From positions 1 through 30,756 of the forward strand of contig JBGUJH010000059.1 in NCBI GenBank assembly GCA_045113775.1: a stretch of DNA of 30,756 bases. The letters are read 5' to 3'. A model generated the notes under the pieces. The model did not search any database, was not told the origin of the DNA, and saw only the letters and a program-made list of their open reading frames with translations. Source of the stretch: CAG-791 sp045113775 (GTDB lineage Bacteria; Bacillota; Clostridia; Lachnospirales; Lachnospiraceae). This document shows, in pieces, positions 1 to 7,908 of this stretch. The translations under genes were made by a program, and so were the position numbers. Every line of letters starts with the position of its first letter. Within the stretch, counting starts at the first letter, position 1.

Positions 1-39
1 CGTCTTACAATAACAGACTATCACTTTCCACCTTACGAT

Positions 40-72
40 GTATATACGATTTTTAAAGGAAATCGCATATAC
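40..72. other. Imperfect 13-bp inverted repeat (hairpin) upstream of the first gene
   Basis: The arms at 40-52 and 60-72 pair over 13 positions with one A-C mismatch, around a 7-nt TTAAAGG loop. No T-tract follows on the plus strand, so it is not a standard plus-strand terminator. It could be an operator, an RNA hairpin, or part of the end of a gene left of the window. The apex resembles that of the hairpin at 18377-18408. Confidence 0.5.
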
Positions 73-106
73 GTCTGGTTCATTATACCTTTTCGTCGCT
101 CTTGAG

Positions 107-112
107 TATAAT
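107..112 (+). promoter_or_regulatory. Possible -10 box for the isoamylase-like gene
   Basis: A perfect TATAAT lies about 125 bp upstream of the chosen start. No good -35 box is found at 16-19 bp, so this is a weak promoter call. The leader between it and the start at 239 shows nothing else I can name. Confidence 0.3.
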
Positions 113-238
113 TAGCTTAAGTTGATTATCGTTTGACCACGGTGGAGTCAGGGGCTTTGTATCATCATAAGTATTGTGTTAAAATTAAAGATACGGATTC
201 AGACCATTCTCGATTTCAATAGCACAGGGAGGCAAAAA

Positions 239-2314
239 GTGGGCCATAATTTAAAGATTGAACCCGCGCACAGCATGATGCCGGGTGTTACCGTGATGAA
301 GGACGGCGTGATCATATCCGCGGTATTTCGCGGCCCTGAACCTTGCGGACTTGTCCTCTATAAAAAAGCGGACGGGAGCAAGGTTAGTATCCTGTTTACC
401 GATGAATACAGGTTCGGAAGTCTCTATTCCGTCAGAATCACTTTTCTGGATCCTTCCGAGTGGTGTTACAGACTTTTCTGCGGCAGCACTTTCTTCATTG
501 ATCCATGCAGCAGGAGCATTGAATCCGTGCAGACCGATGGAAAGGAAGTAAAAGCAGGCGGCTTTTTCTATGAGCCGGACAATAAACTTCCCTCCTACAG
601 GGAGAATTTTCATAAAAGAGGAGGGGAGACTGTCATATACTGTCTCCATGTCCGCGGCTTTACCATGCTCGCGAAAGGACTGAAGTCCCGGCCCGGAACC
701 TTTTCGGCCGCTGCCGAGAGAGCTTCTTATCTCAGGGAACTGGGAGTCAACGCCGTTGAACTCATGCCTGTTTATGAGCTGCAGCCGGTCACAAGGCCGC
801 AGCAAGGTCCCAGGACAATGGAGGACGCGCTTGCGCTTTATCCCGTAAGTAAAGACGGCCTTCCCGTCAAAGATCTTTCGGTCAAGACAGTCAACTACTG
901 GGGATACACAAGGGGATTCTATTACGCGCCTTCTTCCGCATACAGCACGCCCGGATACGAAGGCGGACCGCAGAAGGAATTCGCGGATATGGTCAAAAGA
1001 TTCCACGGTGAAGGGATCAGTGTTTACCTGCAGCTGTATTTTCCCGTATCTGTCGCGTCCCAGCAGCAGATCGAGATCGCCAGGTTCTATGTGACCCATT
1101 ACGCGGTCGACGGATTCCGTCTCATGGGAAGTATTGCGGACATCAGAGCTTTTTCCTCTGATCCGCTTCTGTCGGACGTGCGCCTCTTCCACACAGATTT
1201 CCCTTACAGCGAGATCGAGGGAATGGACGCGGAAAATCCTGAATCCGGCGCTGTTTTGACAGATAATCTCTTCAGCTTCAATGACAGGTTCTCCAAGCTG
1301 ATCCGCCGTTTCTGCAAGAGCGACGATTATGTGATGCGCGAGTTCCTGTATGAGTTTTTCAAGGTCCCGTCAGGACACGGAAACGTCCACTACGTATGCA
1401 GCAGTGACGGATTCACTCTCAGGGATCTGGTCTCCTATAATGACAGGCATAATGAAGCCAACGGAGAGGGCGGAAACGACGGAACTGCGGACAATTACAG
1501 CTGGAACTGCGGGTCAGAAGGGGATTCTGACCGGGAAGACGTACTCAGGCTCCGCCGCAATCAGATCCGTAATTTCCTTACCCTTTTATTCCTCTCCCAG
1601 AGCACGCCGATGATAAACGCCGGTGATGAGTGTTTCAACACGCAGTATGGCAATAACAATCCTTACTGCCAGGACAATGAGACGGGATGGACCAAGTGGG
1701 ACAACGGGGAGACCGGTGACCACATCCATGAATATGTCCGCAGGATCATCCGGTTCAGAAACGAACACCCCGTGTTCAGCGGACTTGCTCCTTTCAAGAA
1801 TACGGATTACATCGGCTGCGGATATCCCGATCTTTCCCTGCACGGACAGGAAGCCTGGAAACCGGACCTGAGCCATTTCAGTCACTCGATCGGCATCTGC
1901 CTGTGCGAGAACTATGTCAGGGGATCTGATAAGACAGAACTTATCTACCTCGCGATCAACATGCACTGGGAGAAACAGGAGCTTGGCCTTCCAAAACTGG
2001 CGCCCGGAAGACGCTGGAACCTCCTTATAGACACGGCTCTGGAAGATTCCTTTATAGAAGGAGAGTCCATTGTTGACGACCAGCACGTTGTGGAAGTCGA
2101 ACCCCGGTCCATAAGGATCCTCTGTGCAGTGACGTCCAATAAACCTGTGAAGCGCAGGAAAAAGAAGAAAGCTGCCAAAGAGAAGAAATCAGAAAATGCT
2201 ACAGGCACATCTGCCAAGACGAAACTCTCTGGGACGGCAGCAGTCAGGACGGAGAAACCCGAGACTGAAACCGGTGCAGCTGTTAAAACGGAAAAGGCTG
2301 AGAATGAAGAGTAA
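239..2314 (+). CDS. Isoamylase/GlgX-like GH13 protein, probable pseudoenzyme
   Basis: The overall fold is that of glycogen-debranching GH13 enzymes: an N-terminal CBM48/isoamylase-N-like part (about residues 15-110), then a TIM-barrel part with NYWGY and a well-kept late motif, NAGDECFNTQYGNNNPY. The signature residues are lost. Region I has Q265 where Asp belongs and lacks the Asn-His pair. Region II reads GFRLM, so M296 replaces the nucleophile Asp. The acid/base Glu position reads T319 or D320. Region IV reads SSDGFTL, so the usual His is S389 while D390 remains. The C-terminal 50 residues are Lys/Ala/Glu-rich and probably disordered. I chose GTG 239 because AGGGAGG precedes it at the right distance; an in-frame GTG at 176 lacks this. 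Debranching activity is doubtful; glucan binding or a regulatory role is possible (inference). Confidence 0.85.
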   Translation: MGHNLKIEPAHSMMPGVTVMKDGVIISAVFRGPEPCGLVLYKKADGSKVSILFTDEYRFGSLYSVRITFLDPSEWCYRLFCGSTFFIDPCSRSIESVQTDGKEVKAGGFFYEPDNKLPSYRENFHKRGGETVIYCLHVRGFTMLAKGLKSRPGTFSAAAERASYLRELGVNAVELMPVYELQPVTRPQQGPRTMEDALALYPVSKDGLPVKDLSVKTVNYWGYTRGFYYAPSSAYSTPGYEGGPQKEFADMVKRFHGEGISVYLQLYFPVSVASQQQIEIARFYVTHYAVDGFRLMGSIADIRAFSSDPLLSDVRLFHTDFPYSEIEGMDAENPESGAVLTDNLFSFNDRFSKLIRRFCKSDDYVMREFLYEFFKVPSGHGNVHYVCSSDGFTLRDLVSYNDRHNEANGEGGNDGTADNYSWNCGSEGDSDREDVLRLRRNQIRNFLTLLFLSQSTPMINAGDECFNTQYGNNNPYCQDNETGWTKWDNGETGDHIHEYVRRIIRFRNEHPVFSGLAPFKNTDYIGCGYPDLSLHGQEAWKPDLSHFSHSIGICLCENYVRGSDKTELIYLAINMHWEKQELGLPKLAPGRRWNLLIDTALEDSFIEGESIVDDQHVVEVEPRSIRILCAVTSNKPVKRRKKKKAAKEKKSENATGTSAKTKLSGTAAVRTEKPETETGAAVKTEKAENEE

Positions 2315-2870
2315 AGAAAAGATCACTGTCAGGAAAACTACAGGTCATTTGAATACAGTATTGAAACACAAGTATCTGGTCATGGAAGGGTGCTTTAAAG
2401 TAGGTCTCTACAGACAAGGCCTGCTTCATGATCTCTCCAAATTCGCGCCCACGGAATTTATGGTCGGCGCCAGATACTGGCAGGGCAATCGCTCGCCCAA
2501 CAACGCTGAAAGAGAAGAGAAGGGTTACAGCGCCTCCTGGCTCCATCATAAAGGGCGCAACCGCCATCACTTTGAGTACTGGGTCGACTACAACCTCCGC
2601 GGGGAGATGGGGAGCGGCCCGGTCATCCCCGTCAAGATGCCCGGAAGATATGTGATCGAAATGCTCATGGACCGCATAGCGGCCAGCAAGGTATATGCCG
2701 GAGACAAATATGATGATTCTTATCCTCTTAAGTATTTCGAACAGGGAACGCACGTGATCAGATTCATGCATCCCGAGACAGCTAAGCTCCTCCATATGCT
2801 TCTGAAGATGCTGGCGGAGGAAGGAGAGGAGAAGACATTTGCCTATGTGCGCAGACACCTGCACAAATGA
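2304..2870 (+). CDS. DUF5662-like conserved protein
   Basis: A protein of 188 residues rich in His and aromatic residues, with HDLSKFAP near residue 45 followed by WLHHKGRNRHHFEYW. This pattern suggests a metal-binding, HD-like helical domain. I recognise it as resembling the DUF5662 family, which has no defined function I can name. The ATG overlaps the end of the upstream gene by 11 bp, so the two are probably translationally coupled. A longer reading frame upstream (from 2196) is only the antisense-free shadow of the Lys-rich tail of the first gene. The next gene begins inside its 3' end. Confidence 0.75.
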   Translation: MKSKEKITVRKTTGHLNTVLKHKYLVMEGCFKVGLYRQGLLHDLSKFAPTEFMVGARYWQGNRSPNNAEREEKGYSASWLHHKGRNRHHFEYWVDYNLRGEMGSGPVIPVKMPGRYVIEMLMDRIAASKVYAGDKYDDSYPLKYFEQGTHVIRFMHPETAKLLHMLLKMLAEEGEEKTFAYVRRHLHK

Positions 2871-3618
2871 AGAGAGAGACGCAAGGTTCCGGCGTGCGCT
2901 AGACCTCATAGTACGCACGGAAGAACGGGAGCGTCACGGCATCGGCATGCAGAAAGAAAAGACTCTGCATGCCGTTCTTAAGGCTTATGAGGACCCCGAT
3001 GAAGATCATCACGAGATCCCGATCGAGAGCTTTATCGCGGACATATATTGTGAAAAGACCGGGACGATCACTGAGATCCAGACTGCAAATTTCGGCTATC
3101 TCAGAGAAAAACTTGACGCCTTTCTTCCGCTTTATCATGTCACGGTCGTCTACCCGATCCCCGCGAGCAAGTGGATCACCTGGATCGACCCTGAGACCGG
3201 AGAATTGGAAAAGCGGAGCCGCTCTCCCAAGAAAGGGAGTTTCTACAGCGCTTTTCGCGAGCTTTACAGGATATCGTCCTATCTGGACCATCCCAATCTT
3301 TCCATAAAGCTTATCCTTCTGGATATGGAGGAATACCGGCTCCGCGACGGATGGAGCAGGGACGGCAAAAGAGGGTCCCACCGGTACGACAGAGTGCCCA
3401 CAAGGATAGTGAGAGAGACTCTGATCACTGAGCCCCGGGACTACATGCAGTTCATACCTTATGAACTGGAGGAACCTTTCACTGCAAAAGAACTCGCTGA
3501 GAGCTGCGGCCAGAAAGGGAAGAGTTTTTCAACGGAGGCGCTGATCCTGCGGAAAATGGGAGTCATTGAGCAGGTCGGAAAGAGAGGTCGCTCCTACCTA
3601 TACAGAGTAGCGCAGTGA
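2839..3618 (+). CDS. Conserved protein, possible PD-(D/E)XK-type nuclease with C-terminal winged helix
   Basis: I do not recognise a named family with certainty. Residues 40-110 hold an alpha-beta core: KTLHAVLKAYEDP, then FIADIYC, then TITEIQTANFGYL. D68 followed by E79-I-Q81 resembles the D...E-x-K/Q core of PD-(D/E)XK nucleases. Residues 210-258 look like a winged helix (FTAKELAES, ALILRKMGVIEQVGKRGRSYLYRV). The start is uncertain: TTG 2839 lies 8 nt after AAGGAGAGGAG, ATG 2845 is also possible, and ATG 2947 would match the point where the conserved core begins. It overlaps the previous gene and lies 38 bp before miaB, so it is probably in the same transcript. A role in nucleic-acid processing is inference only. 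Confidence 0.65.
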   Translation: MPMCADTCTNEERDARFRRALDLIVRTEERERHGIGMQKEKTLHAVLKAYEDPDEDHHEIPIESFIADIYCEKTGTITEIQTANFGYLREKLDAFLPLYHVTVVYPIPASKWITWIDPETGELEKRSRSPKKGSFYSAFRELYRISSYLDHPNLSIKLILLDMEEYRLRDGWSRDGKRGSHRYDRVPTRIVRETLITEPRDYMQFIPYELEEPFTAKELAESCGQKGKSFSTEALILRKMGVIEQVGKRGRSYLYRVAQ

Positions 3619-3656
3619 CTGCATCACTCTTACAATTAAGAACATGAGGAAACAGA

Positions 3657-5123
3657 ATGTACAACGATACACAATTTGAAAATGAACTCTCGGCTATCGA
3701 CCTTCTCGGGCCTGAACCTTCGGACGAGCACAGCCGAGAGCTGTACTATATCGGAAAACTGAGGACCCTGATCGCAGACAAGTCAAAGGCGGCCGGAAGG
3801 CCGCTTACCGCCTGCACAGTTACCTTTGGCTGCCAGATGAATGCCAGGGATTCAGAGAAACTGATCGGAATCCTGATCAAATCAGGTTTTGTACCGACAG
3901 AATCGGAGAATGCGGATTTTGTCATATTCAACACCTGTACAGTCAGGGACAACGCTGACCAGAGGACATTCGGGCGACTGGGAAGGATCAGCCATCTCAA
4001 GAAGAAAAACCCTCACATGAAAGTCGCGATCTGCGGCTGCATGATGCAGGAAAAAGGAAACGTCGAAAAAGTCAGAAAGAGCTATCCGTTTGTAGACCTG
4101 ATCTTCGGCACCCACAATATCTACCGCTTCGCGCAGTATCTGTGGGAAGTCTATGACACGGACCGCAAGGTCACCGAAATCTGGGATAAGACCGACAAGA
4201 TCGTGGAAAATCTTCCGATCGAGAGAAAATATCCCTATAAATCCGGCATCAATATTATGTTCGGCTGCGACAATTTCTGCAGCTACTGTATTGTTCCCTA
4301 CGTAAGAGGCAGGGAGCGCAGCAGGGATCCCAGGGAGATCCTTCGTGAGTGCGAGAATCTGGCCCGTGACGGCGTGACCGAGATCATGCTGCTGGGACAG
4401 AACGTCAATTCATATGGAAAAGGACTCGATAACCCGATCAGTTTTGCTCAGCTTCTCGAAGAGGTCTGCAAAGTGGAAGGTATAAAGAGAGTCCGTTTTA
4501 TGACTCCCCATCCCAAGGATCTGTCTTATGACCTGATCCGCGTGATCCGGGACAATCCCAAAGTCGCGAGACATGTGCATCTGCCTCTGCAGAGCGGCTC
4601 AGACAGCATCCTGCGGAAAATGAACCGCCATTACACCAAAGAGCAGTTCATTGACCTGGCGCAGAAGATCCGGGATGAGATCCCGGATGCTGCCATCACG
4701 ACAGATATAATCGTGGGCTTTCCGGGTGAGACCGCCCGGGATGTGGAGGATACCGTCGATGTGATCGAGAGAGTGGGCTTCGACAATGCCTATACTTTCA
4801 TTTATTCTCCCAGGAGGGGGACGCCGGCGGCGTCCATGCCTGACCAGGTGCCCGAAGAGGAAGTGAAGGCCGGATTCGACAAAGTCCTCTCAGCTGTACA
4901 GAAAAACGCGAGGGAAAGGTCGGCGCTTCTGGAAGGGCGGGTCATGGAAGGTCTCGTCGAAGAGCTGAACACGCAGAAGGAAGGCTATGTGACATGCCGC
5001 CTTTCCAATAACATGATCGTCCATGTTCCGGGAGATGCTTCCCTGATCGGCAGTTACCGGCCGATCCGCCTCGAAGAGTGCCGCGGCTTTTACTATTTCG
5101 GACATATCGTTGAAGAGGCGTGA
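3657..5123 (+). CDS. miaB: tRNA-2-methylthio-N6-dimethylallyladenosine synthase MiaB
   Basis: This radical-SAM methylthiotransferase adds the 2-methylthio group to i6A37 in tRNAs, the step after MiaA. The N-terminal UPF0004 domain has the three cysteines for the auxiliary 4Fe-4S cluster: C59 (FGCQMN), C94 (FNTCTVRDNA) and C128 (CGCMMQ). The radical-SAM cluster motif is C204-x3-C208-x2-C211 (GCDNFCSYC). A TRAM domain occupies roughly residues 420-485. The 488-residue length includes an N-terminal extension of about 50 residues. ATG 3657 follows TGAGGA at a normal distance. The substrate-making enzyme gene miaA lies in the same gene run, separated by mutS and mutL. Confidence 0.97.
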   Translation: MYNDTQFENELSAIDLLGPEPSDEHSRELYYIGKLRTLIADKSKAAGRPLTACTVTFGCQMNARDSEKLIGILIKSGFVPTESENADFVIFNTCTVRDNADQRTFGRLGRISHLKKKNPHMKVAICGCMMQEKGNVEKVRKSYPFVDLIFGTHNIYRFAQYLWEVYDTDRKVTEIWDKTDKIVENLPIERKYPYKSGINIMFGCDNFCSYCIVPYVRGRERSRDPREILRECENLARDGVTEIMLLGQNVNSYGKGLDNPISFAQLLEEVCKVEGIKRVRFMTPHPKDLSYDLIRVIRDNPKVARHVHLPLQSGSDSILRKMNRHYTKEQFIDLAQKIRDEIPDAAITTDIIVGFPGETARDVEDTVDVIERVGFDNAYTFIYSPRRGTPAASMPDQVPEEEVKAGFDKVLSAVQKNARERSALLEGRVMEGLVEELNTQKEGYVTCRLSNNMIVHVPGDASLIGSYRPIRLEECRGFYYFGHIVEEA

Positions 5124-5187
5124 TGCCGATGAAGATCATGAGATTCCGAACAGGATCTCCTAAAGTATACAGAAATGAAGGAAATGA

Positions 5188-7875
5188 ATGAGTATTAAGC
5201 TGGAAGAACAGGATTTATCCAAACTCAGTCCCATGATGCAGCATTATCTGAAGACCAAAAAAGAGTATCCCGGCTGCATCCTCTTTTACCGGCTCGGCGA
5301 TTTCTATGAAATGTTCTTCGAAGATGCCGAGATCGTATCGAGAGAACTGGAACTTACTCTGACGGGCAAGAGCTGCGGTCTCCCTGAGAGAGCGCCGATG
5401 TGCGGAGTCCCTTTCCATGCGGTGGACAGCTATCTGACCCGCCTCGTGGAGAAGGGATACAAAGCGGCGATCTGCGAACAGGTGGAAGATCCCAGGACTG
5501 CCAAAGGCATGGTAAAGCGGGAAGTCATCCGCATTGTCACGCCCGGCACAAACCTGGACATGGAGTCCATCGAGGAGGGAAAGAACAACTTTATCTTCTG
5601 TATCCTCTACAGCAGGCAGGGAAAGAGCGGGATCGCCGTGGCGGACGTCACGACCGGCGAGTTCTATATGACGGAGACAGAGGGTGACAGGAAGGTCTAC
5701 GACGAGATCATCCGGTATTCGCCTTCAGAGATCATATGCAGTGACAGTTTCATGCTCTCGGGACTTGACCTGAGAGATATGCAGGACAGACTGGGCATCA
5801 TTATCAATACACTCGGTCCTCACTATTTTGACGAGGCAGCGTCACAAAAAGTCCTGCTGGAGCACTTTCACGTATCCAGCCTGATCGCGCTGGGAATGGA
5901 CGACAAGAGGACGGGCAGCGCCGCGGCGGGCGCACTTCTGAAATACTTGTATGACACTCAGAAGAATTCTCTGTCAAATATTACAGGTATCAGCGTCTAC
6001 GCCTCCGGCAAGTACATGCTTCTGGACAGCTCCACGAGGAGGAATCTGGAACTCACGCAGACTATGCGGGAGAAGAAAAAGCGCGGATCCCTTTTGTGGG
6101 TGCTGGACAGGACAGCCACTGCAATGGGCGCCCGCAGGCTCCACCAGATGCTCGAACAGCCGCTCATAGACCGCGCTCTGATCGAACAGAGGCTTGACGC
6201 GGTAGAAAAACTGTGCCAAAACACTGTTGACCGGGATGAGATCAGAGAATATCTGCAGCCGGTCTATGACCTTGAGAGACTCATGACCAGGGTCAGTTAC
6301 GGAACAGCCAATCCCAGGGACCTGATCGCGCTGCGCAGCTCCCTGAAAATGTTCGCGCCCATCCGCCAGGTCCTGGAAGACTTTGACGGGGGACTTCTCA
6401 CAGAGCTGAGGGAGGACATGTCCGACTTTGACGAGATCGTGGATCTTCTGGAGCGCTCCATCGAGGATGAACCTCCGCTGCAGGTCAAAGAGGGCGGTAT
6501 AATACGAACCGGGTTCGATCCGGATATCGACAGGCTCAGAGAGGCCAAGACCCAGGGACGCAAGTGGCTTATGGACCTGGAAGCGCAGGATCAGCAGCGC
6601 ACAGGCATCAAGAACCTGCGAATCAAATACAACAAAGTATTCGGCTATTATTTCGAGGTCACAAATTCCTTTAAAAACCTTGTGCCCCCGGACTATCAGA
6701 GGAAACAGACGCTGGTAGGCGCCGAGCGCTATACCTCCGATAAGCTTAAATCCCTTGAGGACACGATCCTGAACGCGGAGGACAAGCTCAATACTCTCGA
6801 ATATGACAAATTCTGCGAGATCAGGGATACGGTCGGCGGCCAGATCTCAGTGATCCAGAAAGCAGCCAGAGCGCTCGCCATGCTCGATGTTCTCTGCTCC
6901 CTTTCCCTGGTCGCTGAGAGAGGACGCTATGTGCGCCCTGCGATCAATGAAAAGGGATACATCAAGATCAAGGAAGGACGCCATCCGGTCGTCGAGAAAA
7001 TGCTTCAAGGGGAGTTTATCTCCAACGATACGGTCCTTGACGGCAGGAAGAACGCGATCGCGATCATCACAGGCCCCAACATGGCCGGCAAGTCCACCTA
7101 CATGCGCCAGGTCGCGCTCATATGCCTGATGGCGCAGATCGGAAGTTTCGTGCCCGCTGCCTCTGCGGACCTGTGCGTTGTGGACAGGATCTTTACCAGG
7201 GTCGGCGCGTCCGATGACCTGGGCAGCGGCCAGAGCACCTTTATGGTGGAGATGAACGAAGTCGCCAATATTCTCAGGAACGCGACGCCGAACTCTCTCC
7301 TGATCCTTGATGAGATCGGCAGGGGAACTTCCACATACGACGGACTCTCCATTGCCTGGGCCGTCATCGAACATATCAGCAACAGGAAATTCCTGGGGGC
7401 TAAGACGCTGTTCGCGACACACTACCACGAGCTGACAGAACTCGAGGGCAAAATAGACAATGTCAGCAACTATTGTGTCGCGGTCAAGGAAAAAGGAGAT
7501 GACATCGTATTCCTCCGTAAAATCATAAAAGGAGGGGCGGACAAGAGTTACGGCATTCAGGTCGCAAAACTCGCCGGACTGCCCGATCTGGTGATCGACA
7601 GGGCCAAGGAGCTTCTGGAACAGCTCACGGACAGCGATATTACGGAGAGGATCCAGAGCATTGAGACTAAGGCCGGACAAGGAAGCGGAAAGACCGGAAA
7701 AGTGAAGCATTACGATGATGTGGACCTGGGCCAGATGTCCCTGTTCGAGACCGTGAGCGATACAGACGTGCTCAGGGAACTCGAGCAGATCGACATATCC
7801 AACCTGACTCCCCTGGATGCCCTCAACACACTGTATCGACTGCAGACAGAACTTAAGAACCGATGGAAGGGATAA
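5188..7875 (+). CDS. mutS: DNA mismatch repair protein MutS
   Basis: MutS recognises mismatches and small loops and recruits MutL. The N-terminal mismatch-binding domain has the Phe-x-Glu motif as F39-Y40-E41 (LGDFYEMFFEDA). The ATPase domain has Walker A GPNMAGKST from residue 629, Walker B LLILDEIGRGTST, and the ATHYHEL signature. The C-terminal part has QMSLFE, a motif resembling a beta-clamp-binding site. At 895 residues it is full length and intact. It lies 64 bp after miaB and 33 bp before mutL. ATG 5188 has a GAAGGAA ribosome binding site. Confidence 0.98.
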   Translation: MSIKLEEQDLSKLSPMMQHYLKTKKEYPGCILFYRLGDFYEMFFEDAEIVSRELELTLTGKSCGLPERAPMCGVPFHAVDSYLTRLVEKGYKAAICEQVEDPRTAKGMVKREVIRIVTPGTNLDMESIEEGKNNFIFCILYSRQGKSGIAVADVTTGEFYMTETEGDRKVYDEIIRYSPSEIICSDSFMLSGLDLRDMQDRLGIIINTLGPHYFDEAASQKVLLEHFHVSSLIALGMDDKRTGSAAAGALLKYLYDTQKNSLSNITGISVYASGKYMLLDSSTRRNLELTQTMREKKKRGSLLWVLDRTATAMGARRLHQMLEQPLIDRALIEQRLDAVEKLCQNTVDRDEIREYLQPVYDLERLMTRVSYGTANPRDLIALRSSLKMFAPIRQVLEDFDGGLLTELREDMSDFDEIVDLLERSIEDEPPLQVKEGGIIRTGFDPDIDRLREAKTQGRKWLMDLEAQDQQRTGIKNLRIKYNKVFGYYFEVTNSFKNLVPPDYQRKQTLVGAERYTSDKLKSLEDTILNAEDKLNTLEYDKFCEIRDTVGGQISVIQKAARALAMLDVLCSLSLVAERGRYVRPAINEKGYIKIKEGRHPVVEKMLQGEFISNDTVLDGRKNAIAIITGPNMAGKSTYMRQVALICLMAQIGSFVPAASADLCVVDRIFTRVGASDDLGSGQSTFMVEMNEVANILRNATPNSLLILDEIGRGTSTYDGLSIAWAVIEHISNRKFLGAKTLFATHYHELTELEGKIDNVSNYCVAVKEKGDDIVFLRKIIKGGADKSYGIQVAKLAGLPDLVIDRAKELLEQLTDSDITERIQSIETKAGQGSGKTGKVKHYDDVDLGQMSLFETVSDTDVLRELEQIDISNLTPLDALNTLYRLQTELKNRWKG

Positions 7876-7908
7876 AGAACAGAGAAGATCCCGAGCGAGG
7901 AAACAGTT

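Noticed and set aside
251..1192. Open frame of 313 codons on the minus strand
   Set aside because: It is antisense to the isoamylase-like gene, whose plus-strand protein has clear family blocks. The composition is typical of a shadow frame.
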